A stretch of DNA of 47,578 bases from DATJXG01 sp035500455 (lineage in GTDB: Bacteria > Acidobacteriota > Terriglobia > Terriglobales > Acidobacteriaceae): positions 1 through 47,578 of the forward strand of contig DATJXG010000089.1 of NCBI GenBank assembly GCA_035500455.1. The letters run 5' to 3'. The notes under the pieces were generated by a model. The model saw only the letters and a list, made by a program, of their open reading frames with translations, ran no database searches and was not told where the DNA came from. This document shows, one piece after another, positions 7,179 to 15,926 of the stretch. A program made the position numbers and the translations under genes. How positions within the stretch are numbered: position 1 is the first letter of the stretch; the number at the start of each line of letters is the position of its first letter.

Positions 7179-10100
7179 CTAACGCTGGATTGTGAAATGG
7201 TATGTGCCCGCGCCGGCTTCATAAACCGCCTTGCGCGGATCGCGGAGAACAAATGACACTCCCGGACTCTGCCGAATGTCCGCGCCGCCTTCGAGAATCT
7301 GCGCCGTCACATCTCCCGGAAAATAGAGCATCGCCTGCGTATTCGCAGGCACCGTGACATCCCATGTGACCGTTCCGCCACCGGCCTTCCAGGAAGAAGC
7401 GATCTTCCCGTAGGGCGATTCATACGTTGCTTCCGCTTCTCCCAGTTCGCGATTGAATTGCGGATGCAGCACTATATCGTGGAAGCCCGGGCTCTCCGCA
7501 CTCTCGTCGATGCCGGCAGCATAGCGATAGAGCCACTCCGCCACCGCACCGTAGGCGTAGTGGTTGTAGGAGTTCATGGAGGGATCGCCCATCATCTGGT
7601 CACCGTTCCAGCGCTCCCACATGGTGGTGGCGCCGTGTTCGATCATGTATCCCCATGAAGGATAAGTTCTGTTGAAGAGAAGTTCGTAGGCGACATCGCT
7701 ATGGCCGCTGTTGCTGAGTTCGAGCATCAGATAAGGCGTGCCGAGGAAGCCGGTGGTGAGGTGCCCATCGTGGGCCTTGATGTCTTCCACCAGCTTTTCC
7801 GCCGCCGTGGCCCGCATACCGGGCGGCAGCAGGTTCATGTGCAGGGCCAGGACGTAACTGGTCTGGCTTCCTGTGCCCACGGTGCCGTCGGGCTTCACGT
7901 ACTCGTGGATGAACGCGGCGCGCACCTTGTCGAACACCTGGCGGTATTTCTCTTCGTCATCGCTGCGGCCGAGTGCCCCTGCGATGCGAGTCATGAGTTC
8001 AGCATCGTAGGCCCAGTAAGCGGTGGCGATCATATCTTTGGAAGTTTCGCTGCCAATCGCCAGCCAGTCGCCGTAGTCGTTGCCGCGTTCTTTCAGCCAG
8101 AGATAGTTGGGATTGGCGCTTTCCAGATGCGTCATCCACTTTTCCATGGCGTCCCAGTTTTCCCGCAGGATGGTCTTGTCGTCGTATTGCAGATATGCGG
8201 TCCAGGGAATGATGACGCCGGCATCGGCCCAGCCGGCCACGCTGTTGGACACATTGCCCGCGTAGGGAGAAACGTCGGTGTAACCGCCGGAGGCGCGCTG
8301 TGCGTCGCGAATGTCGGCGGTGAACTTGTGCGAGAAGGAAGCGAGGTTGGCGTCGAACGCAGCGGTCCGCCAGAAGACTTCCGCGTCGCCCATCCAGCCC
8401 AGGCGCTCGTCGCGCTGCGGGCAATCGGTGGGCACGCTGAGGAAGTTGCCGCGCTGTCCCCAGAGAATGTTGCTCCAGAGTTGATTGACGATGGCGTTGG
8501 CGGTCTTGAACTGAATGGTGAACGGCGCATCAGTGTGGAAGACGACGCCTTCGACGGCATCCTGCGGCGGCGTGCCCGGATAGCCGGTGAGTTCGATGTA
8601 GCGAAAGCCGTGGAAGGTGAAATGGGGTTCGAAAACCTCGTCGCCTTTGCCGCGCAGGATGTAAGTATCTGTGGCCGCGGCGGTGCGCAGGTTTGCCGTG
8701 TAAAGTTCACCATCGTTCTGCAGGACTTCGCCAAAGCGCAAGCGGACTTTCGTCCCCGCGCGCCCGGCAACATGCAGGCGCGCCCAACCGACCATGTTCT
8801 GGCCAAGATCGAAAATATAAACTCCCGGCTTGGGGCTATTCATGGTTTTGGGCTTGAGCGTCAGCTCTACGCGCATCGGCTGAAAGTCTTCGGCAACCAA
8901 AGGCGCTTCAGGCGTGGTGGCGATGGCCACTTTTTCCCAGCGGGCGGCGGCAAAGCCGGGCTGGTCCCAACCGCTCTGCTCCAGGCGGGCGTCGAAGTCC
9001 TCGCCGCTGTAGATTTCGGATTGCAGAATCGGCGACTGCGCCGCCTTCCACGACCCATCGCTCACCACGGAATCGCGGCTGCCGTCGCTGTATTCCACCT
9101 CCAGTTGCACCAGCAGGCGCACTGGCGGAGGGCCGAAGTTGTAGCGCGTCTGCAGCCAGGAAAGGCCGCTGGCGTACCAGCCGTCGCCCAGAATGGCTCC
9201 CAGGGCATTCCCGCCCTGCCGCACCTGCGAGGTCACGTCATAGACCTGATAGACGATGCGCTTACTGTAGTCGGTCCAGCCGGGCGCGAGCACGTCATTG
9301 CCCACGCGCTTGCCGTTCAGGTAAAGCTGGTAACTTCCCAGGGCCGTGGAATAAATTCGCGCCGAGCGCACTTGTTTGGCGACACTGAATTCGCGGCGCA
9401 ACAGGCTTGCCGGCAGGGCGGGCCACGGAAATTTTACCTGCTCGCTACCCACATCCGCGATCGCCACCGCGTTGGGCCAGGAGGAGTCATCGAAATTTTT
9501 AGCGAACCAGTTACCGGTCTGCTGGGCAGCGGTCTTCCAGTCCGGGCCGGAGACGAAGCGCTGGATTTTGCCGTCGCGCATCGTCACGCGCAGCAGGGCG
9601 ATGAATCCCGCCGAGTTTTGATTGTCGCGCGATTCATTGACGATGGCCTCGGCCGCCACCACGTTCGCGCCTTTGCTGAGCAACTTCCCGGCGGGGATGA
9701 CACGAAAGTGGCCCCAGGGCTCGCGCTCGCCGTAGCCGGTGGCGGGCGAAGGCTCCAGCACCTGCCGGCCGTCGACCCAGGCGGCGACATTGTCTTTCGC
9801 GGTGATGAATAAGGTGGCGTCTTTGGGACTTTCGCCGAGGTTAAAGCGGAGACGGAACTCGTGTTTGCCGGCGCTGGCGTTGGTGAGGCCGTTTTCATTC
9901 GCGGCCCAGATCCACTTCACACCCGATTCATAATCACCACGCTCTGCGGGTAGGTCGCGGGTGATCCATTTTGCCTTCCAGTCCTGCGGCGAGAGCAATC
10001 CCATCTCCCACCAGGTGGCCTGGCTGTAGGGGCTGGGATCTCCCGCCTGATCCCAGGCGCGAACCTGCCAGTAGTAGCGGTGGCGGGACTCTACCGCCGG

Positions 10101-10454
10101 ACCGCCGTAGGGGACGTTGACCGATTCGCCCGATTCGACCTTTCCACTATCCCAGACGTCGGCCTGGTCCTGCGCGAGCTTCTCGGCCGAGCTGGCGACG
10201 CGGATCTGATAGGCGGTCTGCTTGGCTCCGCGGCGGGAATCCTGCAGCCACCAGGAGAGCCGCGGATGCTGGATATCGATGCCCAGCGGCTCCTGCATGG
10301 CCTCGCACTCCAGATGAGTGGGAGCGCCACTCTCCGCCGCCAGCGTGGCCGGAACGGCGTTCAGCAGAGACGCGAGGACAAAAAATCCGACCAGCCCTGA
10401 AAACCAGCGCCAGACACAGCTTTCCCTGAGAGCGATCAGCTCACGTTTGCGCAC
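7179..10454 (-). CDS. Alpha-L-rhamnosidase, GH78 (full-length multidomain)
   Basis: A 1091-residue secreted rhamnosidase with a hydrophobic signal segment at about residues 16-40 (FVLASLLNAVPATLAA). The order is an N-terminal Fn3-like domain (LSWWLQDS, AYQIRVAS, YWQVRAWD), beta-sandwich domains, the (alpha/alpha)6 catalytic barrel and a C-terminal beta domain. Catalytic signatures are DCPQRDERLGWMGDAEVFWR near residues 675-695 and TTMWERWNGD near 945-955, carrying the acid and base glutamates known for GH78. The start is GTG 10454 with GGAGGG upstream on the minus strand. It is the first gene of a likely operon with the short GH78 gene and the esterase, and is divergent from a GH-A glycosidase. 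Expected location is periplasmic or extracellular; the substrate may be rhamnogalacturonan or other rhamnosides. Confidence 0.95.
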   Translation of the reverse strand: MRKRELIALRESCVWRWFSGLVGFFVLASLLNAVPATLAAESGAPTHLECEAMQEPLGIDIQHPRLSWWLQDSRRGAKQTAYQIRVASSAEKLAQDQADVWDSGKVESGESVNVPYGGPAVESRHRYYWQVRAWDQAGDPSPYSQATWWEMGLLSPQDWKAKWITRDLPAERGDYESGVKWIWAANENGLTNASAGKHEFRLRFNLGESPKDATLFITAKDNVAAWVDGRQVLEPSPATGYGEREPWGHFRVIPAGKLLSKGANVVAAEAIVNESRDNQNSAGFIALLRVTMRDGKIQRFVSGPDWKTAAQQTGNWFAKNFDDSSWPNAVAIADVGSEQVKFPWPALPASLLRREFSVAKQVRSARIYSTALGSYQLYLNGKRVGNDVLAPGWTDYSKRIVYQVYDVTSQVRQGGNALGAILGDGWYASGLSWLQTRYNFGPPPVRLLVQLEVEYSDGSRDSVVSDGSWKAAQSPILQSEIYSGEDFDARLEQSGWDQPGFAAARWEKVAIATTPEAPLVAEDFQPMRVELTLKPKTMNSPKPGVYIFDLGQNMVGWARLHVAGRAGTKVRLRFGEVLQNDGELYTANLRTAAATDTYILRGKGDEVFEPHFTFHGFRYIELTGYPGTPPQDAVEGVVFHTDAPFTIQFKTANAIVNQLWSNILWGQRGNFLSVPTDCPQRDERLGWMGDAEVFWRTAAFDANLASFSHKFTADIRDAQRASGGYTDVSPYAGNVSNSVAGWADAGVIIPWTAYLQYDDKTILRENWDAMEKWMTHLESANPNYLWLKERGNDYGDWLAIGSETSKDMIATAYWAYDAELMTRIAGALGRSDDEEKYRQVFDKVRAAFIHEYVKPDGTVGTGSQTSYVLALHMNLLPPGMRATAAEKLVEDIKAHDGHLTTGFLGTPYLMLELSNSGHSDVAYELLFNRTYPSWGYMIEHGATTMWERWNGDQMMGDPSMNSYNHYAYGAVAEWLYRYAAGIDESAESPGFHDIVLHPQFNRELGEAEATYESPYGKIASSWKAGGGTVTWDVTVPANTQAMLYFPGDVTAQILEGGADIRQSPGVSFVLRDPRKAVYEAGAGTYHFTIQR

Positions 10455-10496
10455 TTGTTCAACCCTCCCGGAGAACCGGCAACGGATTTCGTTGCC

Positions 10497-10512
10497 TTTA
10501 CCTTTTGGTAAA
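10497..10512. promoter_or_regulatory. Candidate operator palindrome in the divergent glycosidase promoter
   Basis: TTTACC and GGTAAA form a perfect 6-bp inverted repeat around TTTT, 43 bases upstream of the GH78 start and about 140 bases from the divergent GH-A start. A TTGACT at 10519-10524 (minus strand) with weak GGTAAA/GTAAAG spacing would place the palindrome inside the GH78 promoter. It could be a LacI/GntR-type operator, but no regulator gene is adjacent, so this is inferred from symmetry and position only. Confidence 0.45.
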
Positions 10513-10570
10513 CGCTCCAGTCAACCCCTGCTTTACAAAGTTTCCGTATTGTACTTATTTTCCCTTTGGA

Positions 10571-10600
10571 TTGACACCGGAATTCCTGGCGGCGTTAAAT
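10571..10600 (+). promoter_or_regulatory. Sigma-70-like promoter for the GH-A glycosidase gene
   Basis: TTGACA at 10571-10576 is a consensus -35 box. After an 18-base spacer, TTAAAT at 10595-10600 is an acceptable -10 box. The GTG start chosen for the downstream gene is 53 bases further on, preceded by AAAGG. This is the best classical promoter seen in the window. Confidence 0.55.
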
Positions 10601-10653
10601 GTCTGCGGCTGAATCGGCTTTCAGCAAATCACTTTCATCGAAAGGTCTCCCCT

Positions 10654-12144
10654 GTGACCTCAAGGCTCGTTCGCCGGACGCTGGTTCTCCTGGTTTGCCT
10701 TCCGTTGGCTGCCCATGCCCAAAGTCCCAAGCCGCTGAAGATCGAAACCGACTGGAGCAAGATTTTGTTGACGTCGAAGTCCACCGCGACCTTGCAGGTG
10801 GTGGTGAATCCGCCGTTGCGGCGCGGCTCGGAGATTCATGACGCTGCCTTCCGCAATTTGAAGAACCTGGGGGCTGATTATGTTCGTTACGTTCCGTGGC
10901 TGCCTTATCCCAGGCTGGCGGTGGCGGAACTCGAGCCGCCAACGCCGACGACGACTTCCTGGGATTTCAGCTTGATTGATCCCATGACGGTTGACTTCCT
11001 GAACGCCACTGAGGGCCATTCTGTAATTCTGAACTTCAGCACCGCCCCGGCGTGGCTCTTCAAGACCGATGCGCCGGTGAAGTACCCCGAAGATCCCAAC
11101 GAGGTGACGTGGCACTACACGCAGGGCAGCGAACTAAAGGATCCCACCGGACAAGACCTTGCGGCCTACTATGCGCGCCTGGTGGACTGGTACACCAATG
11201 GCGGGTTCAGCGACGAGAACGGAAAGCGGCATGACTCCGGCCACCACTTCAATATCCCCTACTGGGAGGTTTTCAACGAGCCGGATATCGAGCATCATCC
11301 CACACCTGAGCAATATACGGAGCGCTATGACAGCATCGTCGCCGCCATCCGCAAGGACAACCCGCAAATGAAGTTCGTGGGGCTGGCGTTGGCGTTTCCC
11401 AGTACGCATCCCGAGATGTTTGAATACTTCCTCAACCACGCCAACCACAAGCCCGGAATCCCGCTGGATATGATCTCGTACCACTTCTACGCGACGCCGA
11501 CGCCGGAGCAGACCGCTGATCACTGGCAATACACCTTCTTTGACCAGGCCGACCGCTTCCTGGCCACAGTGCGCTACATCGAGGAGATTCGGAAACGCCT
11601 TTCGCCCGAGACCCGCACAACCGTAGATGAGATCGGATCGATTCTCTCCACCGATTTCGCCGAGCCTCCGCCGCCAATTCCCGACGCTTACTGGCGGCTT
11701 TCCGGGGCTCTATTCAGCTACATCTACATTGACCTGGTGCAGCAGGGAATCGATGTGATCGGAGAATCGCAACTGGTGGGCTACCCGACACAGTTCCCCA
11801 GCGTCTCTATGCTGAACTGGAAGAGCGGCGAGCCCAACGCGCGCCTCGCTACGCTGCAATTGCTGAAGGACAATTTTGGCCCTGGGGATCAGGTGGTCAC
11901 GACGAAGGCAGATGGCCAGGAAGTTGCGGCTCAGGCGTTCGAACATCAGGGAAAGAAAAAACTGCTGCTGGTGAACAAGAGGGACCGGTCGATCAGCGTC
12001 GAACTTCCCGGCGAGTTCTCGACGGCTACGCTTTCCACAATCAGTGGCGCCGCCGACGGGGCCAAACCGGTGCAGAGCGATTGGCACGGCACAACGCTCA
12101 CGCTTGCGCCATTTGCGGTAGTCGTGTTGGCGGCAGGCTCATAA
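10654..12144 (+). CDS. Secreted clan GH-A glycoside hydrolase (GH39/GH79-like)
   Basis: The 496-residue protein begins at GTG 10654 with AAAGG eight bases upstream. Its first residues (VTSRLVRRTLVLLVCLPLAAHA) form a clean signal peptide, while the open frame back to 10318 is antisense to the GH78 gene and is not coding. The barrel carries YWEVFNEPD near residues 205-213, the NEP acid/base signature of clan GH-A, and TTVDEIGS near 325-332 as the likely nucleophile strand. The C-terminal region (KKLLLVNKRDRSISVELPG) looks like the beta-sandwich found in such enzymes. It resembles beta-xylosidase or glucuronidase-like families, but I cannot fix the GH family or sugar. It is divergently arranged with the rhamnosidases and likely co-regulated. 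Confidence 0.82.
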   Translation: MTSRLVRRTLVLLVCLPLAAHAQSPKPLKIETDWSKILLTSKSTATLQVVVNPPLRRGSEIHDAAFRNLKNLGADYVRYVPWLPYPRLAVAELEPPTPTTTSWDFSLIDPMTVDFLNATEGHSVILNFSTAPAWLFKTDAPVKYPEDPNEVTWHYTQGSELKDPTGQDLAAYYARLVDWYTNGGFSDENGKRHDSGHHFNIPYWEVFNEPDIEHHPTPEQYTERYDSIVAAIRKDNPQMKFVGLALAFPSTHPEMFEYFLNHANHKPGIPLDMISYHFYATPTPEQTADHWQYTFFDQADRFLATVRYIEEIRKRLSPETRTTVDEIGSILSTDFAEPPPPIPDAYWRLSGALFSYIYIDLVQQGIDVIGESQLVGYPTQFPSVSMLNWKSGEPNARLATLQLLKDNFGPGDQVVTTKADGQEVAAQAFEHQGKKKLLLVNKRDRSISVELPGEFSTATLSTISGAADGAKPVQSDWHGTTLTLAPFAVVVLAAGS

Positions 12145-12237
12145 TGTAGGCGGGGCGTCCTCGCCCGTGCGGCGCTTGCAACAGACCTGGAGTTCCGTGG
12201 CGCTGGCCGCACGGGCGAGGACGCTCGCGCCTACATT
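12143..12237. repeat. Long inverted repeat between convergent genes
   Basis: The left arm 12143-12173 (AATGTAGGCG then TCCTCGCCCGTGCGGC) and the right arm 12206-12237 (GCCGCACGGGCGAGGA then CGCCTACATT) pair almost fully around a 32-base loop. It begins inside the GH-A stop codon and ends three bases before the DUF58 stop, so it fills the convergent gap. It could act as a bidirectional terminator or be a mobile palindromic unit. Confidence 0.8.
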
Positions 12238-12239
12238 GG

Positions 12240-13658
12240 TTACTGCCGGTCGGAGACGAAGACGAAGTAGGAGCGCGCCCAGAGCGTCGTTGGAATCGCG
12301 CCGCGGGAGCGGGCGGTGACGATGATCTGGTAGTCATCGGAAGCCGCCAGACTTTCCGCGATGGACGGCCCCGCCGCCGGTTCCACTACCGCGAGATGAG
12401 CCAGGAATCGATAAATGTCGGGCTCGCCGCCGTAGCCCTGCGCCGCAAAGGAAACCTCGGCATTCTCATGAGCGAAGTGCCAGCCCAGGGAAGCTGCCAG
12501 CGCCACCGCTCTCTCGTAAGTCTCGCTCACCACAACGCCGGGCTCGGGGTTGTCGAAGACGATCCTCAGCTTGCGCTCGTCTTCGCGGCTGAACTCACGC
12601 ACTTTCAGCGAGCCGGATTTCGCCGTCGCCTTCCAGTCCACGTGGCGCGCGGAGTCTTCCGGCATGTATTCACGGATGCGATACAGATCGTAGCCCCTGC
12701 CTCGCACGAAGCTCTCAAACTCGCCGCTGATCAGGGGCAGCACTTCAAAAAATTCGTCAGGAGGCTCCACCGAAGGAAACACGATCACTTCCCGCGCGAG
12801 GGGAACGCGCCGGGTTTTGCTGAGGAAGGCGAAGGGAAAACGGGTGCAGATGCCGAAGCCGGTCTGCTGGTAACGGCCGCGGCGGTCAAACAGCAACTGC
12901 AGGTCGGCGGTGATCTCACTGTGCGCCGGAATGTAGGGGAAGTACGCGGTTCCCTGCAGGATTCCCGGCGGCGCAGGTCCGACGGATGCGCGGCGCAGGC
13001 GCCAGTCCCGCAGGCGAACCCACTGGCGTCGCGGCGGGCGTTTGGGAGGAAATCCAAAGGTAGTTTCCTCCCAGGTCCAGCGTTTTCCTTTTTTCTCTTT
13101 GGTGAGAGGCACCACGCTGATGGAGAACGACGGCATCCAGCGCCGGGGATTGCGCAGCACGATTCGCCCCGGAACGCTGCGCCGCGCGAACACATGTTCC
13201 GGCAGGCGCACATCGAGTTCGAGTCCGCGCAGGACCGCGGCCGAGGCCAGGCCGGAGACGATGATCGCCGCCAGCATGGCCGCCACCACGATGTAGAGCA
13301 GGTTGTTTCCGGTATTCAGGGCGGCGATGCCGACCACCAGCACCACGGTCACATAGATGATGCCGACGCGGGTTACCTCGTAATCGAGGGCTTCGCGCAA
13401 ACGGGCCGACGCGACGCGGCGCGCAAGATAGGGCACAGTGGTGATGCCCACGAACACCGCCAGCACCAGGGCGAGCGTCGCGAGAATGAGCGTGGTCCAG
13501 AAATTTCCCGATTCGCGGGAGACGGTGGAGAAGAGCGCGAAGGCGAAGGCGAGGACGAGGCCGAGGATCGCGCTGATGAAGCGGAACCACACTTCCGGCA
13601 GGCCGAACTGCCGGGATGCCGTCCCTGGGCCGAGCGCCGTTTTTGCGGCCGTTGACAT
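12240..13658 (-). CDS. DUF58 domain membrane protein
   Basis: The 472-residue protein has two pairs of N-terminal membrane segments (about residues 25-80 and 95-150), then a cytoplasmic region with the DUF58 signature GRGYDLYRIREYMPEDSARHVDWKA near residues 318-345, here split as GRGYDLYRIREYMPED and SARHVDWKATAK. DUF58 proteins have a vWA-like fold and are usually encoded beside a MoxR-type AAA+ ATPase, acting as its target or partner in envelope or metal-enzyme maturation. No MoxR, transglutaminase or vWA gene is next to it, so it looks like an orphan. The start is ATG 13658 without a strong ribosome site. The family call is firm; the function is unassigned. Confidence 0.9.
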   Translation of the reverse strand: MSTAAKTALGPGTASRQFGLPEVWFRFISAILGLVLAFAFALFSTVSRESGNFWTTLILATLALVLAVFVGITTVPYLARRVASARLREALDYEVTRVGIIYVTVVLVVGIAALNTGNNLLYIVVAAMLAAIIVSGLASAAVLRGLELDVRLPEHVFARRSVPGRIVLRNPRRWMPSFSISVVPLTKEKKGKRWTWEETTFGFPPKRPPRRQWVRLRDWRLRRASVGPAPPGILQGTAYFPYIPAHSEITADLQLLFDRRGRYQQTGFGICTRFPFAFLSKTRRVPLAREVIVFPSVEPPDEFFEVLPLISGEFESFVRGRGYDLYRIREYMPEDSARHVDWKATAKSGSLKVREFSREDERKLRIVFDNPEPGVVVSETYERAVALAASLGWHFAHENAEVSFAAQGYGGEPDIYRFLAHLAVVEPAAGPSIAESLAASDDYQIIVTARSRGAIPTTLWARSYFVFVSDRQ

Positions 13659-13862
13659 GGATCGCAGTTACGCCTGTCAGCTTATCAACTTGCACGCGGC
13701 GGAGAAAGGTTACCCGCGGCGGCGGGCCTCCGGTTTGCATTTGCTGATGTGAGCTGTTGAAGGCGAACCACATCTTGAGGCTCAAAAACTGACGCCCGCA
13801 TTCACCAGACTCCTGAACGCGGGCGCCGCATTGACCCGGCAAGTGATTGAACTCAGCTGGTT

Positions 13863-14183
13863 CTAGCTTTTAGCTGCCCCCAGGCCGTCGCGCCACGCCA
13901 TGATCTCCAGTTCGGCCCGCACCGCGTCCATCACCGGAACTACCGGGCGCGCCTCCATGGTGAAGGCGGGAAGCATGGAGCAGAACTTGTGCACCATGAG
14001 TGGATCGTCGCAGTCCACCAGCAGGTGCCCGCCCCAGTCGCCCACCCGCACCACGAAAAACTCAATCTTGAAGTTGGCAGGCGCCTTCCACTGCCCGAAC
14101 ACCTCAAGGATTCGCTTCTGTGCATTCTCATACTCGGCCGGCGAACCTTGTGGACGTTCGTTCCAGCTGATCACGTATTTCAT
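13863..14183 (-). CDS. Small DUF3303-like conserved protein
   Basis: The 106-residue soluble protein starts MKYVISWNERP and contains EFFVVRVGDWGGHLLVDCDDP near the middle, which resembles the ferredoxin-like DUF3303 family of small proteins. ATG 14183 has AAAGGAGAG at good spacing. No catalytic residue can be named. The 204 bases upstream of its stop toward the DUF58 gene (13659-13862) show no gene. Confidence 0.65.
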   Translation of the reverse strand: MKYVISWNERPQGSPAEYENAQKRILEVFGQWKAPANFKIEFFVVRVGDWGGHLLVDCDDPLMVHKFCSMLPAFTMEARPVVPVMDAVRAELEIMAWRDGLGAAKS

Positions 14184-14276
14184 CGCACTCTCCTTTGGAA
14201 AATCGTATGACCGATCTACAGCCGCCTGAGTGTACTACCCAGCGCTGAGTCTCAGGAAAGAAGACGCCGCGCCGGC

Positions 14277-14537
14277 TCACCCTCCCGTGCGACGCATAAG
14301 GTCGCTGACTTTTTCTTTAGCCTTGTCGGCCATGGCGTGCAGCTTGGGGAAACGATTGAGCAGCTTGTTCAGCAGGTGGTGAGCCCAAACATATTCTGTA
14401 GAGAGAATGATCAGCCCGATGAGCAGAAACAGCACCCCCTGCAGGATCGGAAGAAACAGGCCGGCGATTCCCAGAGCGATGAAACCCCAGCCGGCAGCCA
14501 GAGCCAGAATCCGCTTCACGCGCGGGTTAACCGCCAA
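14277..14537 (-). CDS. Small PGPGW/DUF454-like membrane protein
   Basis: This 86-residue protein has two membrane segments (about residues 9-27 and 31-46) joined by a short turn, then a conserved-looking STEYVWAHHLLNKL and a charged cytoplasmic tail. The pattern resembles the PGPGW transmembrane family, although the turn reads LPILQG in place of PGPGW. The start is TTG 14537 with GAGG four bases upstream. It begins six bases after the stop of the alpha/beta hydrolase on the same strand, so the two are probably cotranscribed. The role is unknown. Confidence 0.7.
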   Translation of the reverse strand: MAVNPRVKRILALAAGWGFIALGIAGLFLPILQGVLFLLIGLIILSTEYVWAHHLLNKLLNRFPKLHAMADKAKEKVSDLMRRTGG

Positions 14538-14543
14538 GTTTCC

Positions 14544-15443
14544 TCACGATCCCTCCCGTCGAAAGGCGCGAGAGGTGCTCTCCAGAAACGCCGCCACTTC
14601 GCGGTTGAACTCGTCGGGAACTTCCTCGTAGGGAAGATGGCCAACGCCCGGAAGCATGCGCACCCGGCAATCGTGGAATTCCTGCTTGAGCCTCTGCGCG
14701 GAGGCAGGATCAACCGCGTTGTCTTCAGCCCCCCAGAGCAACAAAGTGGGAATGTGGGAAATCCGCGGCAGCGAGAGTTCCAACTCGCGTAAGTCCGGCT
14801 GCCAGGTGCGCAGTACTGAAAGGCCGTACTGAAACGCGCCCGGCATGGAAAAGGGGGCCGAGTAGCCCTCCAGGGTTCCCGGGCGGATTCGCCGCGGATC
14901 GCCATATAGATTGCGCAACAGGCGTCCATGAGCAAACTTCAAAAAGGGAGCAACCCGCTGAAAAACCGGCGCCACCCAGGGATTGCTGAGAAAAGCAGCC
15001 ATACGGCTGCCGTAAAGAGACCAGGGATTCACCGGCGCGACCAGGATCAAACGGTGAATACGCTCGGGCGCGATAGCCGCTGCTCGCATGGCCACCGCGC
15101 CGCCGTGCGAGGTTCCCAGCAGATCGCAGGAGACCATGCCGGCCGCATCCAGAAAGCGCAGGAGACGTTGCGCGCTGGCGTGCAGGCAGCAGTCTAGCTC
15201 GGGCGGGCGATCGGAGAATCCCACGCCCAGCATATCCACGGCATGCACCGTGTAGTTATTCGCCAACGCGGGAATGGCGTAGCGCCAGGAGAAGGAATAT
15301 CCCAGCAGGCCGTGCAGCAGGAGTAGCGGAGGCCCCAGCCCGTCGCGCAGGTAGCGCATGCGCGCCCCGTCCAGAGTGATCCAATGGTCCTCGAAGGAAA
15401 TTGGTTGGTTGGCGGCTGGCAAGACCAAAGTCTCTTTTTCCAT
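14544..15443 (-). CDS. Alpha/beta hydrolase
   Basis: The protein of about 299 residues is a cytoplasmic-looking alpha/beta hydrolase. The oxyanion motif is LLLLHGLLGYSFSW, the nucleophile elbow GTSHGGA (Ser near residue 110), the acid is in LLLWGAEDNAVDP and the base His in PGVGHLPYEE near the C-terminus. ATG 15443 was chosen; TTG 15467 is in frame and adds eight residues, and neither has ideal ribosome-site spacing. Such sequences include esterases, haloalkane dehalogenases and C-C hydrolases, and the substrate cannot be told. A perfect 24-base palindrome lies 79 bases upstream and may control it. Confidence 0.88.
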   Translation of the reverse strand: MEKETLVLPAANQPISFEDHWITLDGARMRYLRDGLGPPLLLLHGLLGYSFSWRYAIPALANNYTVHAVDMLGVGFSDRPPELDCCLHASAQRLLRFLDAAGMVSCDLLGTSHGGAVAMRAAAIAPERIHRLILVAPVNPWSLYGSRMAAFLSNPWVAPVFQRVAPFLKFAHGRLLRNLYGDPRRIRPGTLEGYSAPFSMPGAFQYGLSVLRTWQPDLRELELSLPRISHIPTLLLWGAEDNAVDPASAQRLKQEFHDCRVRMLPGVGHLPYEEVPDEFNREVAAFLESTSRAFRREGS

Positions 15444-15521
15444 TCCTTTCTCGCCGCCACCGGACAACTCTTTTCCCGCCGGCGCAGTCTATGTAGGTGA
15501 TATCGCCTCTGTCGCCTTGAT

Positions 15522-15545
15522 TTGGGGAGCAAATTTGCTCCCCAA
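15522..15545. promoter_or_regulatory. Perfect 24-bp palindrome upstream of the hydrolase
   Basis: TTGGGGAGCAAA is followed immediately by its exact reverse complement TTTGCTCCCCAA with no loop. It sits in the 480-base gap between the divergent hydrolase and sensor-kinase genes (15444-15926), 79 bases before the hydrolase start. A spacer-free dyad of this size is typical of a dimeric repressor site, or it could be a hairpin. Apart from the TATAAT box at 15803, I see nothing else in the gap. Confidence 0.5.
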
Positions 15546-15802
15546 CTTTTTGCTGCCGCCTCGCCCGCAGTTGCACGTTGCAAAACGCGATTCTACCGGA
15601 GACAGGGCAGAGGAATCCCGAATCAAGCAGGAATGCGCGATTCTTTCCTACCCCGGTGCACCCGCGGCGCAGGCTCGGCCCGTGGTCCAAGTCAGCGATC
15701 GATTCGGGCCGGGCTGAAATCGGCTAACTGTATCGCCGCCAGACGATTACGGAGCGCCATAGAATCCTTCCAAAAAACATAGCATTACTCACAGGCCGCC
15801 TC

Positions 15803-15808
15803 TATAAT
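15803..15808 (+). promoter_or_regulatory. TATAAT -10 box for the sensor kinase gene
   Basis: A consensus TATAAT precedes the two-component operon; no good -35 box is found at 16 to 18 bases. If used, transcription would start near 15815. That makes the TTG at 15810 unusable as a start codon and favours ATG 15861 or 15927. Confidence 0.4.
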
Positions 15809-15926
15809 CTTGGAAGTCATTGACTTTGGGCAACTTAGAGGTTTTATCTCAAACCCTATCATGGCAGCGAACGTGCAGAAGTCCTTAGCTGGTTCCGGCA
15901 TTCGCGGCGCTTCGCCGGTGGGGTTC

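Noticed and set aside
7701..9812. A 703-codon open frame on the plus strand inside the GH78 gene
   Set aside because: It is antisense to the clear catalytic domain of a GH78 rhamnosidase, has no recognisable domain and reflects GC-rich codon use.
10318..10653. N-terminal extension of the GH-A glycosidase
   Set aside because: It overlaps the start of the divergent GH78 gene, and a clean signal peptide with a ribosome site begins at GTG 10654.
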